From NCBI GenBank assembly GCA_035650495.1, contig DASRHK010000159.1, positions 1 through 11,365 of the forward strand: a DNA stretch of 11,365 nt. Reading direction: 5' to 3'. Below, piece after piece: positions 1 through 5,691 of this stretch (its first letter is position 1; each line of letters starts with the position of its first letter). The DNA is from DASRHK01 sp035650495 (GTDB taxonomy: Bacteria > Pseudomonadota > Gammaproteobacteria > Nevskiales > Nevskiaceae). The translations under genes and the position numbers were made by a program. The notes under the pieces are model-generated. The model was not told where the DNA came from and made no database searches. It was given only the letters and a program-made list of their open reading frames with translations.

Positions 1-568
1 CGATCGCGATGCCGGAGATCAGCCCGCCGCCGCCGATCGGCACGACGATCGTGTCGAGGTCCGGCGCGTCGTCGAGCATCTCGAGCCCGACCGTGCCCTG
101 CCCCGCGACGATGTAAGGGTCGTCATAGGGATGAACGAGCGTCATCCCTTTCTTGCGGATCAGCTCCTCCTGCATGAACGCCTGCGCATCGGAAAGCGTC
201 TCGCCGTGCAGGATCACTTCGCCGCCGAGCTCGCGCGTGTTCTTCACTTTGGTGAACGGCGTCGTGACCGGCATGACGATCACGCTGCGGATGCCGAGCG
301 CCTTCGCGTGATACGCGACGGCTTGCGCGTGATTGCCGGCCGACATCGCCGCGACACCAGCTTTGCGCTCGGCGTCGGTGAGGCTCAGCAATTTGTTGAG
401 CGCGCCGCGCTCCTTGAACGAAGCGGTGAACTGGAAGTTCTCGAACTTCAGCCACACTTCCGCCCCCGTGATCGCCGACAGCACGCGCGACCGCGCGCAA
501 TGCGTGCGCACGATCTGTCCGCGCAGACGCTGCGCCGCGGCGACGATGTCGGAGCCGGTGACCATCAT
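1..568 (-). CDS. ilvA: Threonine dehydratase (threonine ammonia-lyase), N-terminal 189 residues, cut by window edge
   Basis: PLP-dependent enzyme that deaminates L-threonine to 2-oxobutyrate, the entry step of isoleucine synthesis or a catabolic step; cytoplasmic. Reading the minus strand from ATG at 568 gives an open frame to the left edge. It contains the PLP-lysine motif SFKERGA (K52), the substrate loop SAGNH (residues 76-80) and the phosphate-binding glycine loop PIGGGGLISG (177-186), in the order and spacing of fold-type II threonine/serine dehydratases. The C-terminus is missing, so I cannot tell whether there is a C-terminal ACT domain (regulated form) or none (catabolic or serine-racemase-like form). 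The start is a double ATG (568 and 565) with no Shine-Dalgarno, only 8 nt below a perfect TATAAT. The upstream DUF4124 gene ends 32 nt away on the same strand, so some co-transcription is possible. The enzyme family is secure; the ilvA name is the likeliest choice. Confidence 0.9.
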   Translation of the reverse strand, partial: MMVTGSDIVAAAQRLRGQIVRTHCARSRVLSAITGAEVWLKFENFQFTASFKERGALNKLLSLTDAERKAGVAAMSAGNHAQAVAYHAKALGIRSVIVMPVTTPFTKVKNTRELGGEVILHGETLSDAQAFMQEELIRKKGMTLVHPYDDPYIVAGQGTVGLEMLDDAPDLDTIVVPIGGGGLISGIAI

Positions 569-576
569 GGGCCGCG

Positions 577-604
577 ATTATAGGCGCGGCGCCTTCGACA
601 CTAA
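577..604 (-). promoter_or_regulatory. Putative promoter of the threonine dehydratase gene, very close to ATG
   Basis: On the minus strand a perfect -10 hexamer TATAAT lies at 582-577. Exactly 8 nt separate it from the ATG at 568. The -35 region is poor: TTAGTG at 604-599 with a 16-bp spacer is the best I can find. If this is used, transcription would begin at or next to the start codon. The element lies in the 32-nt gap behind the DUF4124 stop codon, so the enzyme gene can be transcribed independently of that gene. Seen by eye; use of the promoter is inferred. Confidence 0.5.
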
Positions 605-993
605 CGTCGTGGCGCGAGCTGTGCGGGCTTCTCGACGGTTCGGTGGACCGTCGGCTGCTTCGGGGCTTTCAGCCGCTTCGTCGACGCGCGCTTCGAGCCC
701 TTCTTCGATCGCGGAGCCGAAGATTCCGCCTTTTCGTCGGAAGCTCGCGCTTCGACCAGAGCTCTCGCGCGCGTCGCTTGCAGCGAAGTGGTCCGCGCAT
801 CGAACGCGCGCGCCAGCTCGCGATCGCCGCTCGACGTCTCGAGCACGTTCGGCGTCGTGATCTCGATCGCGACTTGACCGGCTTCGCAAGCGCGATCGCT
901 GAACACGAGCTTGCCGCCGCGCTCGCAGCGATAGATGTTCGCGGAGGCGTTCGCGCACGCGAACAAGAAGAGCAGCGGCAGCCATCGGGCCAT
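601..993 (-). CDS. Secreted DUF4124-domain protein, 130 aa
   Basis: Small exported protein of unknown function. The N-terminus has a signal peptide (hydrophobic stretch about residues 3-17, likely cleavage after NASA at 18). It is followed directly by the DUF4124 signature: an IYRC strand, then GGKLVFSDRAC, with two cysteines (C23, C36) that could form a disulfide in the periplasm. Residues 50-90 look helical and charged. The last 40 residues are rich in K, R, P and S and probably disordered. I chose ATG at 993 because GGAGA lies 7 nt before it. An in-frame ATG at 1011 would put six residues (MDWRTH) before the signal peptide and would overlap that ribosome site. DUF4124 proteins are common in beta- and gammaproteobacteria but have no settled role. 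The gene is divergent from ettA and 32 nt upstream of threonine dehydratase; there is no evident functional link to either. Confidence 0.82.
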   Translation of the reverse strand: MARWLPLLFLFACANASANIYRCERGGKLVFSDRACEAGQVAIEITTPNVLETSSGDRELARAFDARTTSLQATRARALVEARASDEKAESSAPRSKKGSKRASTKRLKAPKQPTVHRTVEKPAQLAPRR

Positions 994-1048
994 GTGCGTT
1001 CTCCAATCCATGGCGCAACGCTAGCGCTCAAGCCCTCGTTCGACGCCT

Positions 1049-1072
1049 GTCCGATCGGACGGTCGCTATAAT
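1049..1072 (+). promoter_or_regulatory. ettA promoter -10 with adjoining 12-bp palindrome
   Basis: A perfect TATAAT lies at 1067-1072, 35 nt before the ettA ATG. No good -35 hexamer sits 16-18 bp upstream. Instead the perfect palindrome GTCCGATCGGAC (1049-1060) covers the place where the -35 and spacer would be. This arrangement fits an operator whose bound protein blocks or replaces -35 contacts. The palindrome also lies in the divergent region of the DUF4124 gene. The function is inferred from position only. Confidence 0.5.
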
Positions 1073-1107
1073 TCGCGCCCGCTTTTCCGTCCGAGCAGCA
1101 CTCCGCA

Positions 1108-2772
1108 ATGGCTCAGTACGTTTACACGATGAATCGCGTCGGCAAGGTCGTGCCGCCGAAGAAGACGATCCTTCACGACATCTCCCTTTCCTTCTTCCCC
1201 GGCGCCAAGATCGGCGTGCTCGGCTACAACGGCGCGGGCAAGTCGACGCTGCTGCGGATCATGGCCGGCATCGATCAGGACATCATTGGCGAGGCGCGCC
1301 CGCAGCCCGGCATCAAGATCGGCTTCCTGCCGCAGGAGCCGCAGCTCGATCCGAACAAGACGGTGAAGGAATGCGTCGAGGAAGCGCTCGGCGATGTGCT
1401 GAAGCTCAAGGCCGATCTCGAAGCGGTCTATGCCGCCTACGCTGAAGAAGGCGCCGACTTCGACAAGCTCGCCGCGAAGCAGGCGGATCTTGAAGCGAAG
1501 ATCGCTGCCGCCGGCGCCGAGAACACCGACCTCATCCTCGACAAGGCTGCCGAAGCTCTGAATCTCCCCGCGTGGGATGCGAAAGTACCGACGCTGTCCG
1601 GCGGCGAGAAGCGCCGCGTCGCGCTGTGCCGATTGCTCCTGTCGAAGCCCGACATGATCCTGCTCGACGAGCCGACCAACCATCTCGACGCCGAGTCGGT
1701 CGCGTGGCTCGAGAAATTCCTGAACGATTTCCCCGGCACGATCATCGCGGTCACGCACGATCGCTACTTCCTCGACAACGTCGCCGGCTGGATCCTCGAG
1801 CTCGATCGCGGCTACGGCATTCCGTGGCAGGGCAATTACTCGTCGTGGCTCGAGCAGAAGGAGAAGCGCCTCGAGACCGAGCAGAAGCAGGAGGACGCGC
1901 ACACGAAGGCGATGAAGGAAGAGCTCGAGTGGATCCGCAAGAATCCCAAGGGCCGCCAGGCGAAAAGCAAAGCGCGCGTGAAGGCGTTCGAGGAATTGGC
2001 GTCGCAGGAATTCCAGAAGCGCGCGGAGACCAAGGAAATCTACATCCCGCCCGGACCGCGCCTCGGTGACGTCGTCATCGAGGTGAAGGATCTCCAGAAG
2101 AAGTTCGGCGACCGCGTGCTCTATCAAGGCGTGAGCTTTGTGGTCCCGCGCGGCGCGATCGTCGGCATCATCGGCTCCAACGGCATGGGCAAGACCACGC
2201 TGTTCCGCATGCTGATGGGCACCGAGAAGCCCGACGCCGGCGAGATCAAGATCGGCGACACGGTGAAGTTCGCGTACGTCGATCAGTCTCGCGACGTGCT
2301 CGACGGCGAGAAGACCGTCTATCAGGAATTGTCCGGCGGCAGCGACATCATCCGCATCGGCACCTACGAGATCGCGGCGCGCGCGTACATCGGCCGCTTC
2401 AACTTCAAGGGCGCCGATCAGCAGAAGCGCGTGAAGGAGCTGTCGGGCGGCGAGCGCAATCGCGCGCATCTCGCGAAGACGCTGCAGGCCGGCGGGAACG
2501 TGCTGCTGCTCGACGAGCCGACCAACGACCTCGACGTGGAAACCCTGCGCGCGCTCGAAGAAGCGCTGCTGGACTTCCCCGGCTGCGCGCTGGTCATCTC
2601 GCACGATCGCTGGTTCCTCGACCGCGTGGCGACGCACATCCTCGCGTTCGAGGACTCGGGTGAAGTGGTGTGGCACGAAGGCAATTACCGCGAGTACGAA
2701 GAGGACTTCCGTCGCCGCACCGGCAGCGAGCCCGGCGTGAATCGCGCCGCGCGGCACAAGAAATTGGCCTGA
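1108..2772 (+). CDS. ettA: Energy-dependent translational throttle protein EttA (ABC-F ATPase), 554 aa
   Basis: Soluble ABC-F protein that binds the ribosomal E site and gates entry into elongation according to the ATP/ADP ratio. Two ABC cassettes are complete. Cassette 1: Walker A GYNGAGKST (39-47), signature LSGGE (163-167), Walker B ILLDEPT (184-190), H-loop H217. Cassette 2: Walker A GSNGMGKTT (356-364), LSGGE (445-449), LLLDEPT (466-472), H-loop H499. An arm insertion (about 90-140) and a charged, helical inter-domain linker (about 243-310, including KNPKGRQAKSKAR) match EttA. The 554-residue length is the usual size, and there is no membrane domain. The N-terminus MAQYVYTMNRVGKVVPPKK is characteristic of EttA rather than Uup or YheS. 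There is no recognisable Shine-Dalgarno before the ATG, and no intrinsic terminator with a T-run follows the stop, so some read-through into the next gene is possible. Identification is very secure. Confidence 0.97.
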   Translation: MAQYVYTMNRVGKVVPPKKTILHDISLSFFPGAKIGVLGYNGAGKSTLLRIMAGIDQDIIGEARPQPGIKIGFLPQEPQLDPNKTVKECVEEALGDVLKLKADLEAVYAAYAEEGADFDKLAAKQADLEAKIAAAGAENTDLILDKAAEALNLPAWDAKVPTLSGGEKRRVALCRLLLSKPDMILLDEPTNHLDAESVAWLEKFLNDFPGTIIAVTHDRYFLDNVAGWILELDRGYGIPWQGNYSSWLEQKEKRLETEQKQEDAHTKAMKEELEWIRKNPKGRQAKSKARVKAFEELASQEFQKRAETKEIYIPPGPRLGDVVIEVKDLQKKFGDRVLYQGVSFVVPRGAIVGIIGSNGMGKTTLFRMLMGTEKPDAGEIKIGDTVKFAYVDQSRDVLDGEKTVYQELSGGSDIIRIGTYEIAARAYIGRFNFKGADQQKRVKELSGGERNRAHLAKTLQAGGNVLLLDEPTNDLDVETLRALEEALLDFPGCALVISHDRWFLDRVATHILAFEDSGEVVWHEGNYREYEEDFRRRTGSEPGVNRAARHKKLA

Positions 2773-2789
2773 AGCTTTTCTTGTCTCCG

Positions 2790-2807
2790 ATTTGAGACGG
2801 GTCAAAT
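2790..2807. repeat. 6-bp inverted repeat in ettA downstream spacer
   Basis: ATTTGA (2790-2795) and TCAAAT (2802-2807) are perfect complements around GACGGG. No T-run follows, so this is not a convincing terminator. It could be an operator for the next gene. The same 6-nt centre GACGGG recurs inside another 6-bp inverted repeat at 9791-9808. Confidence 0.35.
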
Positions 2808-2844
2808 TCAGTCTGCGCTCATCTGCCGCGGAGCAATCTCCTGC

Positions 2845-2865
2845 GCGCCGTGTCGAACACGGCGC
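2845..2865 (+). promoter_or_regulatory. 9-bp leader hairpin upstream of repeat-protein gene
   Basis: Positions 2845-2853 and 2857-2865 are perfectly complementary over 9 bp (GCGCCGTGT pairing with ACACGGCGC) with a 3-nt loop. The hairpin ends 13 nt before the strong AAGGAG at 2879-2884 and is not followed by a T-run. It is therefore more likely a structured or stabilising 5' leader than an intrinsic terminator of ettA. No -10 element of good quality was found between ettA and the hairpin. Confidence 0.45.
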
Positions 2866-2892
2866 ATGTCTCACCACCAAGGAGATGCACCC

Positions 2893-3501
2893 ATGAAGTC
2901 ACGGAAGAACATTCTCGCCATCACGATGCTCACGGCGCTCGCTGCGCCCACCTTCGCGCAAGAGAGCGCGACGCAGCGCGATGAAGCCAAGGACACTGCG
3001 ACCGACGCGCGCCAGCAGCAGCGCATCGAGCAGGGCCTGAAGTCCGGCGCGCTGACCGATCAGGAGGCCGCGCGGCTCGAGAAAGACGAGGCGCGCGTCC
3101 AGAAGATGGAAACGCGCGATGAGCGCAACGGCAAGATCTCATCCGCCGAGCAGAAGCGCATCGACGAGGCGCAGCAGAAGGTCAGCAAGGACATCTCCGC
3201 GCAGAAGCACGACGCGCAGACCGACGCCGATCCGGATTCGGCGAGCAACAAGCGCATGGAATCCGACGTCGCGCGCGACATGCGTCAGGACAAGCGCATC
3301 GAGCAGGGCGTGAAGTCCGGTGCGCTGACGACGAACGAAGCGAGCCGTCTCGAAAAGGGCGAAGCCAGCGACGAGCGCGCGGAAGGCAAGGCCGGCGCCA
3401 GCGGCGGCATCAACGCGAAGGAGCAGCGCCGCATCGCACGCGCGGAGACCCGCCAGAGCAAGCGCATCCACAAGGAGAAGAGCAACGGCAAGACGCAGTG
3501 A
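2893..3501 (+). CDS. Secreted, highly charged protein with internal duplication, 202 aa
   Basis: Exported protein of unknown function. The signal peptide covers about residues 1-22 (MKSRKN, then a hydrophobic core ending APTFA, cleavage before QES). The mature part is almost entirely charged or polar and probably helical. It is built from a duplicated module: RIEQG-x-KSGALT-xx-EA-x-RLEK-x-EA occurs at 44-67 and again at 135-158, 91 residues apart. Each is followed 28 residues later by a weaker copy, giving four G-x-[LI]-[TSN]-x-x-E motifs at 52, 80, 143 and 171. This motif resembles the second half of an EF-hand loop or a SHOCT-like helix turn, but the first acidic EF-hand ligand is absent, so calcium binding is not supported. 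I start at ATG 2893 because AAGGAG lies 8 nt before it and the signal peptide follows; an in-frame ATG at 2866 would include the ribosome site. Similar repeats occur in uncharacterised secreted proteobacterial proteins. Confidence 0.85.
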   Translation: MKSRKNILAITMLTALAAPTFAQESATQRDEAKDTATDARQQQRIEQGLKSGALTDQEAARLEKDEARVQKMETRDERNGKISSAEQKRIDEAQQKVSKDISAQKHDAQTDADPDSASNKRMESDVARDMRQDKRIEQGVKSGALTTNEASRLEKGEASDERAEGKAGASGGINAKEQRRIARAETRQSKRIHKEKSNGKTQ

Positions 3502-3523
3502 TGCGTGAAGCATGAAACAAAAG

Positions 3524-3546
3524 GGCCGGCGCATCGCCGGCCTTTT
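3524..3546 (+). terminator. Intrinsic terminator after the repeat-protein gene
   Basis: GGCCGGCG (3524-3531) pairs perfectly with CGCCGGCC (3535-3542) around the loop CAT, followed by TTTT at 3543-3546. An A-rich run (3515-3522) precedes the stem and could extend pairing with the T-run, so it may work in both directions. It lies 22 nt after the stop codon and insulates the winged-helix/nucleotidyltransferase unit from upstream transcription. Confidence 0.88.
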
Positions 3547-3558
3547 CCATGGCCGGCG

Positions 3559-3588
3559 TTGATCTACCTCTAAAGGAGGTGATATAAC
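3559..3588 (+). promoter_or_regulatory. Promoter of the winged-helix/nucleotidyltransferase unit
   Basis: TTGATC (3559-3564) and TATAAC (3583-3588) are separated by 18 bp; each is a good match to the sigma-70 hexamers. The expected start of transcription is about 3594-3596, giving a leader of only some 10-12 nt before ATG 3606. This is the best-formed promoter in the window. It lies directly after an intrinsic terminator, so the unit should have its own expression control. Confidence 0.75.
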
Positions 3589-3601
3589 CTCTTTTGGAGG
3601 T
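3566..3601 (+). promoter_or_regulatory. Tandem 15-bp operator: two ACCTC-N5-GAGGT inverted repeats
   Basis: Copy 1 is ACCTCTAAAGGAGGT (3566-3580), within the spacer between the -35 and -10. Copy 2 is ACCTCTTTTGGAGGT (3587-3601), overlapping the end of the -10, the expected transcription start and the ribosome binding site. The half-sites are identical in both copies; the 5-bp centres differ (TAAAG, TTTTG). Centre-to-centre distance is 21 bp, two helical turns, so bound dimers would lie on the same face of the DNA. The likely ligand is the winged-helix protein encoded immediately downstream; this is inferred from position. Confidence 0.72.
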
Positions 3602-3605
3602 GATT

Positions 3606-3935
3606 ATGGAAGCCGGACTGTTCGGCAACGAGACCGCCGCGAAGGTGCTTCTCTATCTGCAGAGCTATGCCGAAGGGCACGCCAGCGGAATCGCCATGGC
3701 CTATCGCATGCCGCTGAGCGTCGTCCAGAAGCAGCTGCTGCGGCTGGAGAGGGAGGGCGTGTTGGTCAGCCGCCTGAAGGGACGCACCCGCGTGTTCCAG
3801 TGGAATCCCCGCATGCCCTACCGCGGCGAGCTCGCCTCCCTGCTCGAAAAAATGCTCCTGCTGAATCCGCCGTCTGCCCTGGCGCCTGCGTCGGTCGCCC
3901 GCGGTCGTCCGCGCCGGACCGGCAAGCGCCTGTGA
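3606..3935 (+). CDS. Small winged-helix DNA-binding regulator, 109 aa (candidate antitoxin/autorepressor)
   Basis: Residues about 8-67 form a winged helix of the ArsR/MarR type. There is a first helix (TAAKVLLYLQSYAEG), a short helix (ASGIAMAYR), a recognition helix (MPLSVVQKQLLRLEREG, about 35-51), then a wing hairpin (VLVSRLKGRTRVFQWN, 52-67). A short amphipathic helix (GELASLLEKMLLL) could serve in dimerisation. The C-terminal tail is strongly basic (RGRPRRTGKR, 99-108). No metal-binding cysteines are present, so it is not a metal sensor. I start at ATG 3606, 4 nt after GGAGGT; an in-frame TTG at 3594 lies at the predicted transcription start and is unlikely. The stop codon overlaps the GTG start of the nucleotidyltransferase gene, indicating translational coupling. 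Two inverted repeats in its own promoter point to autorepression. The antitoxin role is inferred from gene order and size, not from a recognised family. Confidence 0.82.
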   Translation: MEAGLFGNETAAKVLLYLQSYAEGHASGIAMAYRMPLSVVQKQLLRLEREGVLVSRLKGRTRVFQWNPRMPYRGELASLLEKMLLLNPPSALAPASVARGRPRRTGKRL

Positions 3936-4471
3936 CAGCCGGGATCAACCGAAAGCTTTCGCTGGAACAGCTCGCCGCAATCGTCGCCTCCGCCTTGCAG
4001 AAAGCAGGCATCAGCGCGGTGCTGTCGGGCGGCGCGGTCGTCAGCATCTATACGAACAACGCCTATCAATCCGTGGATCTGGATTTCATCACGGCCGCCG
4101 GCAAGCGCGATCTGTCGAAGGTGATGAAGACACTTGGCTTCGCGGAGGACGGCAGCCGGCACTTCCGGCATCCGCTCTCGCGCTTCAGCGTCGAATTCCC
4201 CGCCGGTCCGTTGATGGTCGGCGATGAGCCGGTGCGTGATCATGCGGAAAAGCGCTCGCGTTTCGGCGTCATCCGCCTGCTCACGCCGACCGACGCGGTC
4301 AAGGACCGACTCGCGGCTTTCTTTCACTGGTCGGACCGGCAATCGTTGGAGCAAGCTGTCGCGATCGCGCGCGACCAGCCGGTGAAGCTGGCCGAGATTC
4401 GCCGATGGTCGATCGCGGAAGGGAAGCCGGATGGCTACGCGATTTTCGCCGCCCGCCTGAAGAAGCGCTGA
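3932..4471 (+). CDS. Nucleotidyltransferase-fold protein, 179 aa (candidate toxin-like partner of the winged-helix protein)
   Basis: The sequence matches the minimal nucleotidyltransferase core of the group containing AbiEii- and DUF6036-like proteins. It has SGGAVVSIY with the glycine pair at 33-34, then the acidic pair in SVDLDF (D49, D51), and a possible third acid in SVEFP (E88). A conserved helical segment follows, LTPTDAVKDRLAAFFHW then DRQSLEQA (117-142). It may transfer nucleotides to RNA or protein, but no substrate can be read from the sequence. The start is GTG 3932, overlapping the winged-helix stop (GTGA) with no separate Shine-Dalgarno, so translation probably depends on termination of the upstream gene. 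A longer frame from ATG 3800 exists but would lie out of frame inside the winged-helix gene. The pairing of a small DNA-binding protein with a nucleotidyltransferase resembles type IV AbiE-like and MNT-type toxin-antitoxin modules, though it is neither a classic AbiE nor a HEPN-MNT pair. A housekeeping role remains possible. Confidence 0.78.
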   Translation: MTAGINRKLSLEQLAAIVASALQKAGISAVLSGGAVVSIYTNNAYQSVDLDFITAAGKRDLSKVMKTLGFAEDGSRHFRHPLSRFSVEFPAGPLMVGDEPVRDHAEKRSRFGVIRLLTPTDAVKDRLAAFFHWSDRQSLEQAVAIARDQPVKLAEIRRWSIAEGKPDGYAIFAARLKKR

Positions 4472-4473
4472 GC

Positions 4474-5670
4474 TTACGGCCCGTTCAGCACATCGTCGCC
4501 GAACGGCACGAGGCCATCCTGTGCGGCGTAACCCAGGTGATCGAGGCCGAAGAAGTCCTCGACGCTGCGCAGCATGCTGTAGTGGTTGTACGGCGTGTCG
4601 TTGACGCTGCCCGGCTTGGTGAACGGCGAGATGACGATTGCGCCGACGCGACCGCCGCCGGGGCAGCCGATGAGAAGGCAGGTCGGATCCGACGTCGCTT
4701 CGCCCGCGCCGGGCTGCGTCGTGTTCGGACCGGTGGGCTCATTGCAGCACGCATCGTTGCCGTCGGTGGAATTGCCGTCGGACTCGTCGAACGTGATCAG
4801 CAGGAAGCCGTCGTCCTGGAATGCCGGCGACTGGACGATCTTGGGCACCCACTCGCGCAGGAACGCGTCGATGCCGTCGTAGCCCCCGGGGCTGGTGCCG
4901 TCGGCGCACGTGCCATCGTGGCCGTCGTAGCAGAGGTCAGGCGTGATGAACACGTAATTCGGCGTCGTCGACTCGAGCGCGAGATCGGCGTTGAGCAGGT
5001 CGAGATTGACGACGTGCTGATCGCAGCGCGCCTGATCGTCGATGATGCTGTGGAAATACATGAACGGGTTGTGGCGCGTCGCGTACTGATCCGTCGCGGT
5101 CGCGCTCTCGGTGTTGTCCTGGGCGTTGATCGCCGGATGGCCGCAGGTCGCCGCTTCGCGCGTCGGATCCGCACCCATGTCCTGCATGTAGCCGCGCCAG
5201 GTGAAGCCCTTCGCTTCGAGCTGATCGACGACCGTCTTCGTCGATGCCGGATAAACGGCGCCTTCACCGATCACGATGTCGCTCGGCGCGAGCACGCCGG
5301 TGGGATCGGTGATGCCGGGCGTCACGTCGAGGAAGATCGGCGCATCGGCCTGCGTCCAGCCGTTCGGCGGCTGGCCGCTCACCATGGTGATGTAGTTGTC
5401 GAGGCTCGCGTGCCCGGTGCCGTAGTAATGCGTGAGCAGCTGACCGATCTGCGGCAATTCCGCGCCGAGATAGTGCGACGGGACCGGCTGGTCGGTGAAC
5501 GTGCGGTCGTAGCCCTTGTTCTCGAGCACGATGATGAAGAAGTGGCCGACCTTGCCCGCCGGCGGCGGATGGTCCACCGGGCTCGTGCCGCCATCACCGC
5601 CACCACCGCACGAGGCCAACGCCGCGGCCAGCACGAGGCCGCCGAGTCTCGAGAATCTGGAACGCACCAT
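4474..5670 (-). CDS. Lipoprotein phosphoesterase of the phospholipase C/acid phosphatase (AcpA-like) family, 398 aa
   Basis: Predicted secreted hydrolase of phosphate esters (alkaline-phosphatase superfamily, phosphoesterase family PF04185), anchored by a lipid. The N-terminus has a positively charged start, a hydrophobic stretch and the lipobox LASC with C21, followed by a Gly/Asp/Pro-rich tether (22-40). Family motifs in order are IIVLEN (E50 and N51, expected metal ligands), GHASLDNYITMVSGQ (86-100), RHNPFMYFHSI (199-209), ITFDESDG (292-299, acidic metal ligands) and NHYSMLRSVEDFFGL (362-376). The family includes acid phosphatases and phospholipase C enzymes; the substrate cannot be told from sequence. 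Several cysteines (C176, C216, C247, C255, C308, C309, C331, C336) suggest disulfides. ATG 5670 is supported by GGGAG 10 nt upstream and by the lipobox position. The gene ends only 2 nt from the nucleotidyltransferase stop codon on the other strand and is divergent from the DUF815 gene. Confidence 0.9.
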   Translation of the reverse strand: MVRSRFSRLGGLVLAAALASCGGGGDGGTSPVDHPPPAGKVGHFFIIVLENKGYDRTFTDQPVPSHYLGAELPQIGQLLTHYYGTGHASLDNYITMVSGQPPNGWTQADAPIFLDVTPGITDPTGVLAPSDIVIGEGAVYPASTKTVVDQLEAKGFTWRGYMQDMGADPTREAATCGHPAINAQDNTESATATDQYATRHNPFMYFHSIIDDQARCDQHVVNLDLLNADLALESTTPNYVFITPDLCYDGHDGTCADGTSPGGYDGIDAFLREWVPKIVQSPAFQDDGFLLITFDESDGNSTDGNDACCNEPTGPNTTQPGAGEATSDPTCLLIGCPGGGRVGAIVISPFTKPGSVNDTPYNHYSMLRSVEDFFGLDHLGYAAQDGLVPFGDDVLNGP

Positions 5671-5691
5671 GTACCGACACTCCCGGGCGCC

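Noticed and set aside
1066..2880. 604-codon antisense frame over ettA
   Set aside because: It is a shadow of the unmistakable ettA coding sequence and has no motif, ribosome site or plausible domain.
3571..3582. AAAGGAGGTGAT as a ribosome binding site of an upstream small gene
   Set aside because: It lies between the -35 and -10, has no start codon at a suitable distance leading to a meaningful frame, and is better explained as an operator copy.
3800..3931. Longer N-terminus for the nucleotidyltransferase from ATG 3800
   Set aside because: It would read out of frame through the winged-helix gene and encode a Pro/Arg-rich stretch unlike the family. GTG 3932 with a 4-nt overlap is the natural start.
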